Assembly (NCBI RefSeq): GCF_000757905.1
Contig: NZ_JRLH01000001.1
Direction: 5' to 3' (one strand)
Source: Arsenophonus nilaparvatae
Lineage (GTDB): Bacteria > Pseudomonadota > Gammaproteobacteria > Enterobacterales > Enterobacteriaceae
DNA length: 64,000 nucleotides
Positions within the stretch are counted from its first letter, which is position 1, and each line of letters opens with the position of its first letter. Both the position numbers and the translations under genes were made by a program. Shown here one piece after another: positions 8,524 to 16,179 of the stretch. The notes under the pieces were generated by a model that saw only the letters and a list, made by a program, of their open reading frames with translations, searched no databases and was not told the DNA's origin.

Positions 8524-10131
8524 ATGGCGCTTTCTTCTTTGCAAAGTTCACCATCGGCAGAGGATTATTTAACCGCGGCGTTAAAAGCGCCAGTTTATCA
8601 AGTAGCACAAATCACTCCATTACAGGAGATGAAAAAAATCTCCGAACGGTTTGATAATGTCATTTTGGTTAAGCGTGAAGATCTTCAATTAATGCATAGT
8701 TTTAAGCTACGTGGTGCTTATAACATGATTGCTGGTTTGTCAGCACAGCAACGAGCTAATGGTGTCATTACCGCTTCGGCCGGTAATCATGCGCAAGGTG
8801 TTGCGTTATCGGCTAGTCGGATAGGGATCCCGGCATTGATTGTGATGCCATTAGCCACTGCTGATATTAAAGTTGATGCTGTTCGGCGGTTGCAGGCTGA
8901 AGTGCTTTTATATGGGGTAAATTTTGATGAGGCGAAAGCTAAAGCGATTGAAATTGCTCATCAGGAGGGATACACCTATGTGCCACCTTTTGATCATCCG
9001 GCAGTGATCGCGGGTCAAGCAACAATAGCGATGGAATTGCTACAACAAGCTCCTCACCTTGATCGTATTTTTGTGCCGGTTGGTGGTGGAGGATTGATTG
9101 CCGGTGTAGCGATCTTGATCAAACAATTAATGCCTGAAATTAAAATTATTGCTGTTGAGGCAGAAGATGCCGCTTGTCTTAAGGCCGCTTTAGCCGCCGG
9201 GTATCCGGTAGATTTACCCAGTGTTGGCTTATTTGCTGAGGGGGTGGCCGTTAAGCGTATTGGCGATGAAAGTTTTCGGCTGTGTCAAAAATATGTCGAT
9301 GATATTATTACGGTCAATAGTGATAATATTTGTGCTGCGATTAAAGATTTATTCGAAGAGGTTCGTGCTATCGCCGAGCCAGCAGGGGCAGTGGCATTAG
9401 CCGGTTTAAAGAAATATGTTCAGCAGCATGACATAAAAGGTGAACGTTTAGCGCATATTTTAACGGGTGCTAATATCAATTTTCATGGTTTACGTTATGT
9501 TTCAGAGCGTTGTGAATTAGGCGAACAACGAGAAGCATTATTCGCTGTCACCATCCCTGAGCAACAAGGGAGTTTTTTGCGTTTCTGCCAAGTATTGGGT
9601 AAGCGTAGTGTTACTGAATTTAATTATCGCTATAGCGATATAAATTCAGAGCAAGCGCGTATTTTTGTTGGTGTCCGGTTGAGCTATGGGGTTGACGAAT
9701 CTGCTGATATTGTTGCTGACTTACAACAAGCGGATTATGACGTTACCGATCTTTCCCATGATGAAATGGCTAGGCTCCATGTGCGTTATATGGTGGGTGG
9801 ACGTCCGTCAAAGCCACTGAATGAACGGCTATTAAGTTTTGTCTTTCCAGAGTCACCTGGCGCGCTACTTAAGTTTTTGCAAACATTAGGTAGCTATTGG
9901 AATATTACCCTTTTCCATTATCGCAGTCATGGCACTGATTATGGGCGTGTTTTAGCGGCATTTGAACTATCCGGTTCTGAAGCCCTTTTTGAGCAACATC
10001 TCGCTGCATTGGGTTATGAATATTATGATGAAACCAATAATACTTCATTCCAATTCTTTTTAGCGCCGCATAGTCAGTTATTGACTGCGCATATTGGCAA
10101 CAGTCAGCAACTGCCAGAATGCTCGAATTAA
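8524..10131 (+). CDS. ilvA: Threonine deaminase (threonine ammonia-lyase), biosynthetic
   Basis: This 535-aa PLP enzyme converts threonine to 2-oxobutyrate, the committed step of isoleucine synthesis, and is feedback-inhibited by isoleucine in the family. The PLP lysine is Lys61 in HSFKLRGAY, followed by TASAGNHAQG and the glycine loop PVGGGGLIAG. Two C-terminal ACT-like regulatory domains follow (about 330-410 and 425-500). I chose ATG 8524 because GGGGGA lies 8 nt upstream and the N terminus aligns with E. coli; an upstream in-frame start at 8476 would overlap ilvD. Its 3' end overlaps that of convergent ilvY by 54 nt. Confidence 0.96.
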   Translation: MALSSLQSSPSAEDYLTAALKAPVYQVAQITPLQEMKKISERFDNVILVKREDLQLMHSFKLRGAYNMIAGLSAQQRANGVITASAGNHAQGVALSASRIGIPALIVMPLATADIKVDAVRRLQAEVLLYGVNFDEAKAKAIEIAHQEGYTYVPPFDHPAVIAGQATIAMELLQQAPHLDRIFVPVGGGGLIAGVAILIKQLMPEIKIIAVEAEDAACLKAALAAGYPVDLPSVGLFAEGVAVKRIGDESFRLCQKYVDDIITVNSDNICAAIKDLFEEVRAIAEPAGAVALAGLKKYVQQHDIKGERLAHILTGANINFHGLRYVSERCELGEQREALFAVTIPEQQGSFLRFCQVLGKRSVTEFNYRYSDINSEQARIFVGVRLSYGVDESADIVADLQQADYDVTDLSHDEMARLHVRYMVGGRPSKPLNERLLSFVFPESPGALLKFLQTLGSYWNITLFHYRSHGTDYGRVLAAFELSGSEALFEQHLAALGYEYYDETNNTSFQFFLAPHSQLLTAHIGNSQQLPECSN

Positions 10132-10983
10132 TGGTTCATTAAGACGTTTATTTAAAACACAAACGCCAAGATCAAAAGGTTCAACGGGAGAAATAGGGTC
10201 AAGTTGTAGAATACGATGGCGGATCGATTCTGGGCTATTATCGACCACAACCTTTGGTATTAATGCAATACCACAACCGAGCGCAACCATTGATACAATA
10301 GCTTCATGGCCTGACACGGTAGCATAAATTAACGGATTATTAATAGCTTGGTGTTGAAACCAAAGTGCAATTCTTTGGCGGGCAGGTCCGTGCTCTGGCA
10401 AGATAAAGGGAATTTGTTGCCAGTTCGGCTGTGGTTGCGTAATTTGTTGACGGATCGTTCCAGCTAATGATGGGGCAATTAAAACCAACGGAATTTCACC
10501 TAATTTGTTAAATAAAATATTATCAGGTAGTTTTTCAGGTTTACCGGCAATCGCCAAATCGGCAGCTTGGCTGGCAACTTTATTGACCGCATCCGCTGCG
10601 TCGCCAGTGGTTAATTTAATTTCGATTAAAGGATTTTCTAATCTAAAGTTATCCAGGAGCTTAGGTAAGTGACTATAGGCGGCAGTGACTGAGCAAAATA
10701 GGCGTAATTCACCGGTCAATAAGGCACTCTGTTGGTTAAGTGAGTGACGAACTTGCTGATATTCAAACAGTGTTTGCTGGGCAAATTGTTTAAATTGTTT
10801 TCCTGCTTCGGTGAGGCGTACGGTTCTATTATCACGCATAAATAAAATGTGACCAAAACTTTCTTCCAGACGTTGTATTTGGCGAGATAATGTAGATGGA
10901 CTGATATGCATTGCATTAGCAGTGCGTCCGAAGTGACAGCTATCAGCTAGATGTAAAAATAACTTTAGATCGCGAATATTCAT
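10078..10983 (-). CDS. ilvY: LysR-family activator of ilvC, IlvY
   Basis: This 301-aa LysR regulator activates ilvC in response to acetolactate or acetohydroxybutyrate in E. coli. The N-terminal HTH (FGRTANAMHISPSTLSRQIQRLEE) and the conserved SVTAAYSHLP and LTTGDAADA segments are like E. coli IlvY. I place the start at ATG 10981-10983, preceded by AGGAGG; an upstream in-frame codon gives a nine-residue extension absent from the family. It is divergent from ilvC, with operator-like repeats between them, and its last 54 nt overlap ilvA on the other strand. Confidence 0.95.
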   Translation of the reverse strand: MNIRDLKLFLHLADSCHFGRTANAMHISPSTLSRQIQRLEESFGHILFMRDNRTVRLTEAGKQFKQFAQQTLFEYQQVRHSLNQQSALLTGELRLFCSVTAAYSHLPKLLDNFRLENPLIEIKLTTGDAADAVNKVASQAADLAIAGKPEKLPDNILFNKLGEIPLVLIAPSLAGTIRQQITQPQPNWQQIPFILPEHGPARQRIALWFQHQAINNPLIYATVSGHEAIVSMVALGCGIALIPKVVVDNSPESIRHRILQLDPISPVEPFDLGVCVLNKRLNEPLIRAFWQLLTVANMRSQ

Positions 10984-11017
10984 CACGCCTCCTGTGATAA
11001 AAAGTGACAAACTGATG

Positions 11018-11088
11018 TTGCAAATTTTGCAATATAATATTTTAAATATATCAATTTACGCAATATTTTTGATCGCATATAGTGATCA
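11018..11088. promoter_or_regulatory. Candidate IlvY operators in the ilvY-ilvC gap
   Basis: The near-perfect palindrome TTGCAAATTTTGCAA lies at 11018-11032, 35 bp upstream of ilvY. A related half-site ACGCAAT lies at 11058-11064, and a further dyad TGATC-N9-GATCA lies at 11070-11088. In E. coli IlvY binds two tandem operators in this same gap to repress itself and activate ilvC. The assignment follows from position and LysR-type symmetry, not from a verified consensus. Confidence 0.5.
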
Positions 11089-11174
11089 TATAAACGCTTC
11101 TTTGTTAAATAATCTGAGAATAAAACAATAGAAAATGTACAATAAATTACTGAAATTATGAAGGAAATTAATCG

Positions 11175-12650
11175 ATGGCTAATTATTTTAATACCTTAGA
11201 TCTGCGCCAACAATTATTGCAATTAAGTAAGTGTCGTTTTATGGCCAGTGATGAATTTGTTGATGGAGCCAGTTATTTAAAAGATAAAAAAATTGTGATT
11301 GTTGGCTGTGGTGCGCAAGGTCTAAACCAGGGATTGAATATGCGTGATTCAGGTCTGGATATTGCCTATGCATTGCGCAAAGAAGCGATTGAAGAAAAGC
11401 GCCCTTCATGGTGTCAGGCGGTAGAAAATGGTTTTACTGTTGGTAGTTACGAAACATTAATTCCACAAGCGGATTTAGTCATTAATTTAACTCCGGATAA
11501 ACAACATTCTGCTGTAATACAAGCTATTCAGCCATTAATGAAACTAGGTGCAGTATTAGGTTACTCACATGGTTTCAATATCGTTGAGGTAGGTGAACAG
11601 ATCCGTCAGGATATTACCGTTATTATGGTTGCGCCGAAATGCCCGGGAACCGAAGTACGTGAAGAGTATCTGCGTGGTTTTGGCGTACCAACGTTGATTG
11701 CCGTTCATTCGGAAAATGATCCGCAAGGTGAAGGAATAGCCATTGCGAAAGCATGGGCTGCTGCTACAGGAGGTCATCACGCGGGTGTGCTTGAATCCTC
11801 TTTTGTTGCCGAAGTAAAATCAGATCTGATGGGTGAACAAACCATCTTGTGTGGCATGCTTCAAGCTGGCTCCTTGCTTTGTTATGACAAAATGGTTGCA
11901 GATGGTATTGAGCCGGGTTATGCAGGAAAATTATTACAATATGGTTGGGAAACGATAACCGAAGCGTTAAAACACGGCGGTATTACACTGATGATGGATC
12001 GTTTATCTAATTCAGCTAAATTGCGGGCATTTGTATTATCTGAACAGCTAAAAGAAATCATGGCGCCATTATTTCAGCAACATATGGACGACATTATGTC
12101 CGGCAAATTTTCATCTACCATGATGGCAGATTGGAATAATAATGATAAAAATTTACTGTCTTGGCGGGCAGAAACCAGGCAAACAGCGTTTGAAAATTAT
12201 CCAGAATATAATGGGAAAATTTTAGAGCAGGATTATTTTGACCATGGTCTTTTATTAGTTGCGATGACTAAAGCCGGGGTTGAATTAGCTTATGAAACTA
12301 TGCTGCAAGCCGGTATTATTGCGGAGTCTGCTTATTATGAATCATTACATGAATTACCATTGATTGCGAATACCATTGCGCGGAAACGTTTATATGAGAT
12401 GAATGTCGTTATTTCCGATACTGCAGAATATGGTAATTATCTATTCTCTTTTGCTGCAATACCTTTACTCAAGGATTTTATGGCAACTTTACAGCCAGGT
12501 GACTTAGCGAAAAATATGGCCGCTAGCCACATTGATAATAGGCAATTGCGGGATATCAATGCAGCGATCCGTAGTCATCCCATTGAGATCATAGGTAATA
12601 AACTGCGTAATTATATGACTGATATGAAAGGTATTGGTTCTGTTGCATAA
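11175..12650 (+). CDS. ilvC: Ketol-acid reductoisomerase (class II)
   Basis: This 491-aa NADPH- and Mg-dependent enzyme isomerises and reduces acetolactate and acetohydroxybutyrate, the second common step of Val/Ile synthesis. The length is that of the long enterobacterial class II form. The Rossmann motif VGCGAQGLNQGLN lies at about residues 40-55, and KARI signatures include SHGFNIVEVGEQI, APKCPGTEVREEY and AEVKSDLMGEQTILCG. AAGGA precedes ATG 11175. It is a single gene divergent from its regulator ilvY and apparently outside the attenuated operon, as in E. coli. Confidence 0.97.
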   Translation: MANYFNTLDLRQQLLQLSKCRFMASDEFVDGASYLKDKKIVIVGCGAQGLNQGLNMRDSGLDIAYALRKEAIEEKRPSWCQAVENGFTVGSYETLIPQADLVINLTPDKQHSAVIQAIQPLMKLGAVLGYSHGFNIVEVGEQIRQDITVIMVAPKCPGTEVREEYLRGFGVPTLIAVHSENDPQGEGIAIAKAWAAATGGHHAGVLESSFVAEVKSDLMGEQTILCGMLQAGSLLCYDKMVADGIEPGYAGKLLQYGWETITEALKHGGITLMMDRLSNSAKLRAFVLSEQLKEIMAPLFQQHMDDIMSGKFSSTMMADWNNNDKNLLSWRAETRQTAFENYPEYNGKILEQDYFDHGLLLVAMTKAGVELAYETMLQAGIIAESAYYESLHELPLIANTIARKRLYEMNVVISDTAEYGNYLFSFAAIPLLKDFMATLQPGDLAKNMAASHIDNRQLRDINAAIRSHPIEIIGNKLRNYMTDMKGIGSVA

Positions 12651-13072
12651 TGTAAACGGTAGATTTTATCTACCGCGCTATTGATAGGCTAAAAATATAG
12701 CTACGCAATTTTTAAGTTTCTCCATTATACGATTGAAGTTAGAGAGCACATACTAAGTTAGAGTGTAATTCAAACGGACACAGATTTTTCGCTTGCCATA
12801 ATAATGCAAACCACTATCGGGTATTGCTATATACCCGTATTTGGTGGGAGTTTCAAACCGAAATATCTGCCGATAGAGTCAGTACTCGAGTGGAAAGGGA
12901 ATATAAAGCGATATGATACAACATTCACTGCCTATGATTAATGTACTAATCATTAACACCATGAACAGTAAAAAAATAACGACATTAGCATTAACGATGG
13001 AGCAATAAATAGTAGAAAGTAAAAAAGAGAAGAACAAGATAGACAAACTTTTATCTAGTGCCGGTAAATTAT
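12651..13072. other. Non-coding gap where ppiC would be expected
   Basis: In E. coli ppiC lies here, convergent with ilvC. No PpiC-like reading frame is present on either strand. The gap holds a hairpin at 12657-12675 (CGGTAGAT/ATCTACCG, loop 3 nt) just after ilvC without a T tract, a bulged hairpin at 12811-12847, and a small dyad at 12934-12953 (ATGATTA/TAATCAT). The sequence looks like decayed or unconstrained DNA next to the inserted RTX gene. Confidence 0.5.
12811..12847. repeat. Bulged inverted repeat
   Basis: Core arms CGGGTAT (12818-12824) and ATACCCG (12831-12837) are perfect with a 6-nt loop. Outer arms CCAC (12811-12814) and GTGG (12844-12847) extend the fold across small internal loops. 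No T run follows on either side, so it is not a clear terminator. It could be a folded RNA element or a remnant of mobile DNA. Confidence 0.45.
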
Positions 13073-13660
13073 TTACATAAGTAATTTAATGTTAGTTATA
13101 TCATTCATCTTTCCTATGATGTTGATTTGGAATTCACCGACTCCATCACCATCATGATCCAACATTAATTTTGTTAGATTTTCTTGTTCACTGTAATTAA
13201 ATAACATTTCATTTTTTCTATGAGTAAAATGATCGACTAATTGAATAGCAACAAAATTATCATCAAAGTCTATGTTAAGTGTGGAAATATCAATTTTGTC
13301 TTTACCCATCTCAAAATCAGTAATGGTATCTGGCGATTCAGGCAAAGAATCATCTAGTGACAAGTAGTTAAAAGTATCATTACCCTCACCACCAGTTAAT
13401 CTATCAGCGCCTTTATCGCCGTATAAATTATCATTACCACTATCTCCAAATAGGTGATCGTTACCACTACCACCAAATAATTGGTCATCACCACTACCTC
13501 CGGATAGGTGATCATTGCCACAACCGCCGAATAAAATATCGTTCCCCTTACCACCGGATAATTTATCATCGCCGTTATTACCAAATAACGTATCGTTACT
13601 ATTACTACCATATAGATCATCGTTTTTGTCAGTACCATAGCGCATTGAATTATTTGGCAT
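13073..13660 (-). CDS. Orphan RTX protein, serralysin-type C-terminal region only
   Basis: This 195-aa protein starts almost directly with ten consecutive RTX nonapeptides (residues 9-98, type GGxGNDxLx), which fold as a calcium-binding beta-roll. Residues 99-195 resemble the C-terminal domain of serralysin metalloproteases (PDTITDFEMGKDKIDIS, then DHDGDGVGEFQINIIGK), which carries the type I secretion signal. There is no protease domain and no HExxH motif. The gene has its own ATG and an AAGGA ribosome site, so it may be expressed and exported by a type I system; no transporter is nearby. Cys47 inside a repeat is unusual for exported RTX proteins. Alternatives are a stand-alone calcium-binding exoprotein or the surviving tail of a protease gene. 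It occupies the ppiC position. Confidence 0.8.
   Translation of the reverse strand: MPNNSMRYGTDKNDDLYGSNSNDTLFGNNGDDKLSGGKGNDILFGGCGNDHLSGGSGDDQLFGGSGNDHLFGDSGNDNLYGDKGADRLTGGEGNDTFNYLSLDDSLPESPDTITDFEMGKDKIDISTLNIDFDDNFVAIQLVDHFTHRKNEMLFNYSEQENLTKLMLDHDGDGVGEFQINIIGKMNDITNIKLLM
13367..13636 (-). repeat. Ten tandem 27-bp units encoding RTX nonapeptides
   Basis: The coding DNA for residues 9-98 of the RTX protein is a head-to-tail array of ten 27-bp units, each encoding one G-x-x-x-N/D-D-x-L-x type repeat. The units are diverged, with the most similar ones around 13450-13560. Such arrays can gain or lose units by slippage without changing frame. Confidence 0.9.
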
Positions 13661-14134
13661 ATAAGAATTTCCTTTATTATTTAGTTGTATCTGATTAGAT
13701 TAGAAAATTAGGCTAAAAGCACTCATAGCTTTTACTGCATTTGTGCAGATTTTTTAAATTTTTGATTTTTTTAAAAGAGGGTTAGTGGGTAGTTGTCATA
13801 AATACTCCCACTTTTAAGCAGTAACTACAATGATAGTTTTGCACTCATAGTTAGTTCAAATATACTAGAGAGTTTAGCCTGGAGTAAATCAACGACAATA
13901 AAACCCTAACTAATTGTTTTAAAGTTTTTTTATTAACGGTATGAAATAGCTTTGGAAAAGTTACCCTAATTCGTCATGATTCGAGGGTAGAACAACTTTA
14001 TCTCTGATATGGGTTTTCAGCAATTATATTTTTATCACCCAATAGCGGGTTTTTTTATCACATTTTTTACTGATTTTCTTTCTGATACAATTTTAGCTTA
14101 TGATGAATAATGACAAATACTCAGTTAATACGCT
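13661..14134. other. Gap between RTX gene and rep, with terminator-like hairpins
   Basis: No gene was recognised. Plus-strand hairpins followed by T runs occur at 13735-13755 (CTGCA/TGCAG, loop TTTG) and 13784-13815 (AGTGGG-T-AGT pairing with ACT-CCCACT). A weaker one lies at 14037-14056 (ACCC/GGGT then seven T). They face rep and could insulate it from transcription entering from the left. The promoters of the RTX gene (minus) and rep (plus) must also lie here but are not clear. Confidence 0.45.
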
Positions 14135-16153
14135 ATGCGATTAAATTACAATCAACAACAAGCGGTTGAATATGTTGACGGTCCCTGTTTAGTGCTGGCT
14201 GGCGCGGGCTCAGGAAAAACTCGCGTTATTACCAATAAAATAGCCTACTTAATTCGTCATCATGGATATTTACCACGTCAGGTGGTGGCAGTCACTTTTA
14301 CCAATAAAGCCGCCAGAGAGATGAAAGAACGGGTAGGACAAACGCTAGGAAAAAAAGAAACCAGAGGATTAATTGTTTCAACTTTTCATACCCTAGGATT
14401 GGAAATTATTAAACGGGAACATAGTGCATTAGGCATAAAAGCCAATTTTTCATTGTTTGATGAACACGATCAAATGGCTTTGCTAAAAGAGCTAACCTTT
14501 GATTTATTAGCAGATGATAAAGATCTGTTACGCCAATTAGCGTCAACAATTTCTAACTGGAAAAGTGATTTATTAACTGCCAGACAAGTTATGGCGCAGG
14601 TAAAATCAGAAAAAGATCAGCTGTTTGCTGAATGTTATCAGCGCTATGAATTACATTTATCGAGCTGCAATGTGCTGGATTTTGATGATTTAATTACTAA
14701 ACCAACTCGCTTGCTCGATGAGAATGAAGAAGTGCGTTCGCGTTGGCAGCAAAAGATCCGTTATCTGCTGGTGGATGAATATCAAGATACCAATACTAGC
14801 CAATATCAACTGGTTAAATTGTTAGTGGGTAAACGTGGACGTTTTACCGTTGTTGGTGATGATGATCAATCTATTTATTCCTGGCGTGGTGCTCAACCAC
14901 AAAATTTAGCGTTACTAAAAAACGATTTCCCTCAGCTTAATGTGATCAAACTGGAGCAAAATTATCGCTCTTCTGGCCGGATTTTGAAAGCCGCTAATAT
15001 ATTGATTGCTAATAATCCACATGTTTTTGATAAAAAGTTATTTTCTGAATTGGGTTATGGTGAAGTGCTAAAAGTTATCACGGCTAACAATGAAGATCAT
15101 GAGGCTGAACGTGTGATCGGCGAATTGGTTGCCCACCATTTTATCAATAAAACCCAATATAAAGATTATGCTATTTTATATCGTGGTAACCACCAATCAC
15201 GACTATTTGAAAAATTATTGTTACAAAATCGTATTCCTTACCGTATTTCAGGTGGCACTTCATTTTTTTCACGGGCAGAAATTAAAGATATATTGGCTTA
15301 TTTGCGGATCCTCACTAATCCAGATGATGATAGTGCATTTCTCCGTATTGTTAATACACCGAAACGTGAAATTGGGCCAAAAACCATCCAAAAATTGGGT
15401 GAATGGGCGATTTTGCGCCAAAAAAGCCTGTTTAATGCTAGCTTTGATGTCGGCCTTGAACAAACTTTAACCGGTCGTGGTTTGACAGCATTGCAACATT
15501 TTACCCATTGGTTAGCCAATATTGCCAAACGTGCTGAACGCGAGCCACTACTTGCCGTCAGAGATCTACTGCATGACATTGATTATGAAAGCTGGTTATA
15601 CGAGACATCAACTAGTAGCAAAGCGGCTGAGATGCGGATGAAAAATGTTAACCAACTGTTTGGTTGGATGGATGAAATGGTTAATGGCAACGATATCGAT
15701 GAGGCGATGACCTTATCGCAGGTTGTCTCGCGTTTTACATTGCGGGATATGATGGAGCGTGGAGAAACGACAGAAGATTTAGATCAGGTACAATTAATGA
15801 CTCTGCATGCCTCAAAAGGACTAGAGTTTCCTTACGTTTTTTTAGTTGGTATGGAAGAGGGGTTGTTACCCCATCAAACCAGTATTGATGAAGATAATAT
15901 TGATGAAGAACGCCGTCTTGCTTATGTAGGAATAACCCGTGCTCAACGAGCGTTATTTTTTACTCATTGTCGGGAGCGACGTCAATATGGTGAACTTATT
16001 CGACCAGAAATTAGTCGTTTTTTACATGAGTTACCTCAAGATGATTTGCTCTGGGAACAAAATAAAAAGATAGTTACTGCAGAACAGCGAATGGAAAAAG
16101 GACAGTCTGCGATTGCTGATATCAGAGCGAGATTGGGGTTAAATAAAAAATAA
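14135..16153 (+). CDS. rep: ATP-dependent DNA helicase Rep
   Basis: This 672-aa superfamily 1A 3'-5' helicase helps replication forks pass protein roadblocks such as transcription complexes. Walker A GAGSGKTR lies near residue 25, then AVTFTNKAAREMKERV (motif Ia), LLVDEYQDTN (motif II), VVGDDDQSIYSWRGA (motif III), LEQNYRSS (motif IV), LMTLHASKGLEFPYVF (motif V) and RRLAYVGITRA (motif VI). Length matches E. coli Rep (673 aa), and GLDQVQL-type Rep signatures separate it from UvrD, which is also present in this window. Neighbours on the right are the conserved gppA and rhlB. Confidence 0.96.
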   Translation: MRLNYNQQQAVEYVDGPCLVLAGAGSGKTRVITNKIAYLIRHHGYLPRQVVAVTFTNKAAREMKERVGQTLGKKETRGLIVSTFHTLGLEIIKREHSALGIKANFSLFDEHDQMALLKELTFDLLADDKDLLRQLASTISNWKSDLLTARQVMAQVKSEKDQLFAECYQRYELHLSSCNVLDFDDLITKPTRLLDENEEVRSRWQQKIRYLLVDEYQDTNTSQYQLVKLLVGKRGRFTVVGDDDQSIYSWRGAQPQNLALLKNDFPQLNVIKLEQNYRSSGRILKAANILIANNPHVFDKKLFSELGYGEVLKVITANNEDHEAERVIGELVAHHFINKTQYKDYAILYRGNHQSRLFEKLLLQNRIPYRISGGTSFFSRAEIKDILAYLRILTNPDDDSAFLRIVNTPKREIGPKTIQKLGEWAILRQKSLFNASFDVGLEQTLTGRGLTALQHFTHWLANIAKRAEREPLLAVRDLLHDIDYESWLYETSTSSKAAEMRMKNVNQLFGWMDEMVNGNDIDEAMTLSQVVSRFTLRDMMERGETTEDLDQVQLMTLHASKGLEFPYVFLVGMEEGLLPHQTSIDEDNIDEERRLAYVGITRAQRALFFTHCRERRQYGELIRPEISRFLHELPQDDLLWEQNKKIVTAEQRMEKGQSAIADIRARLGLNKK

Positions 16154-16179
16154 ATTTTGCTAACTAAAAAAGATTGAGT

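Noticed and set aside
13367..13636. Regularly spaced repeats that could suggest a CRISPR array
   Set aside because: The 27-bp units are adjacent, without spacers, and encode RTX nonapeptides in one frame.
14135..16153. Rep as a duplicate of UvrD
   Set aside because: Each is full length, matches its own E. coli orthologue and sits in its own conserved neighbourhood.
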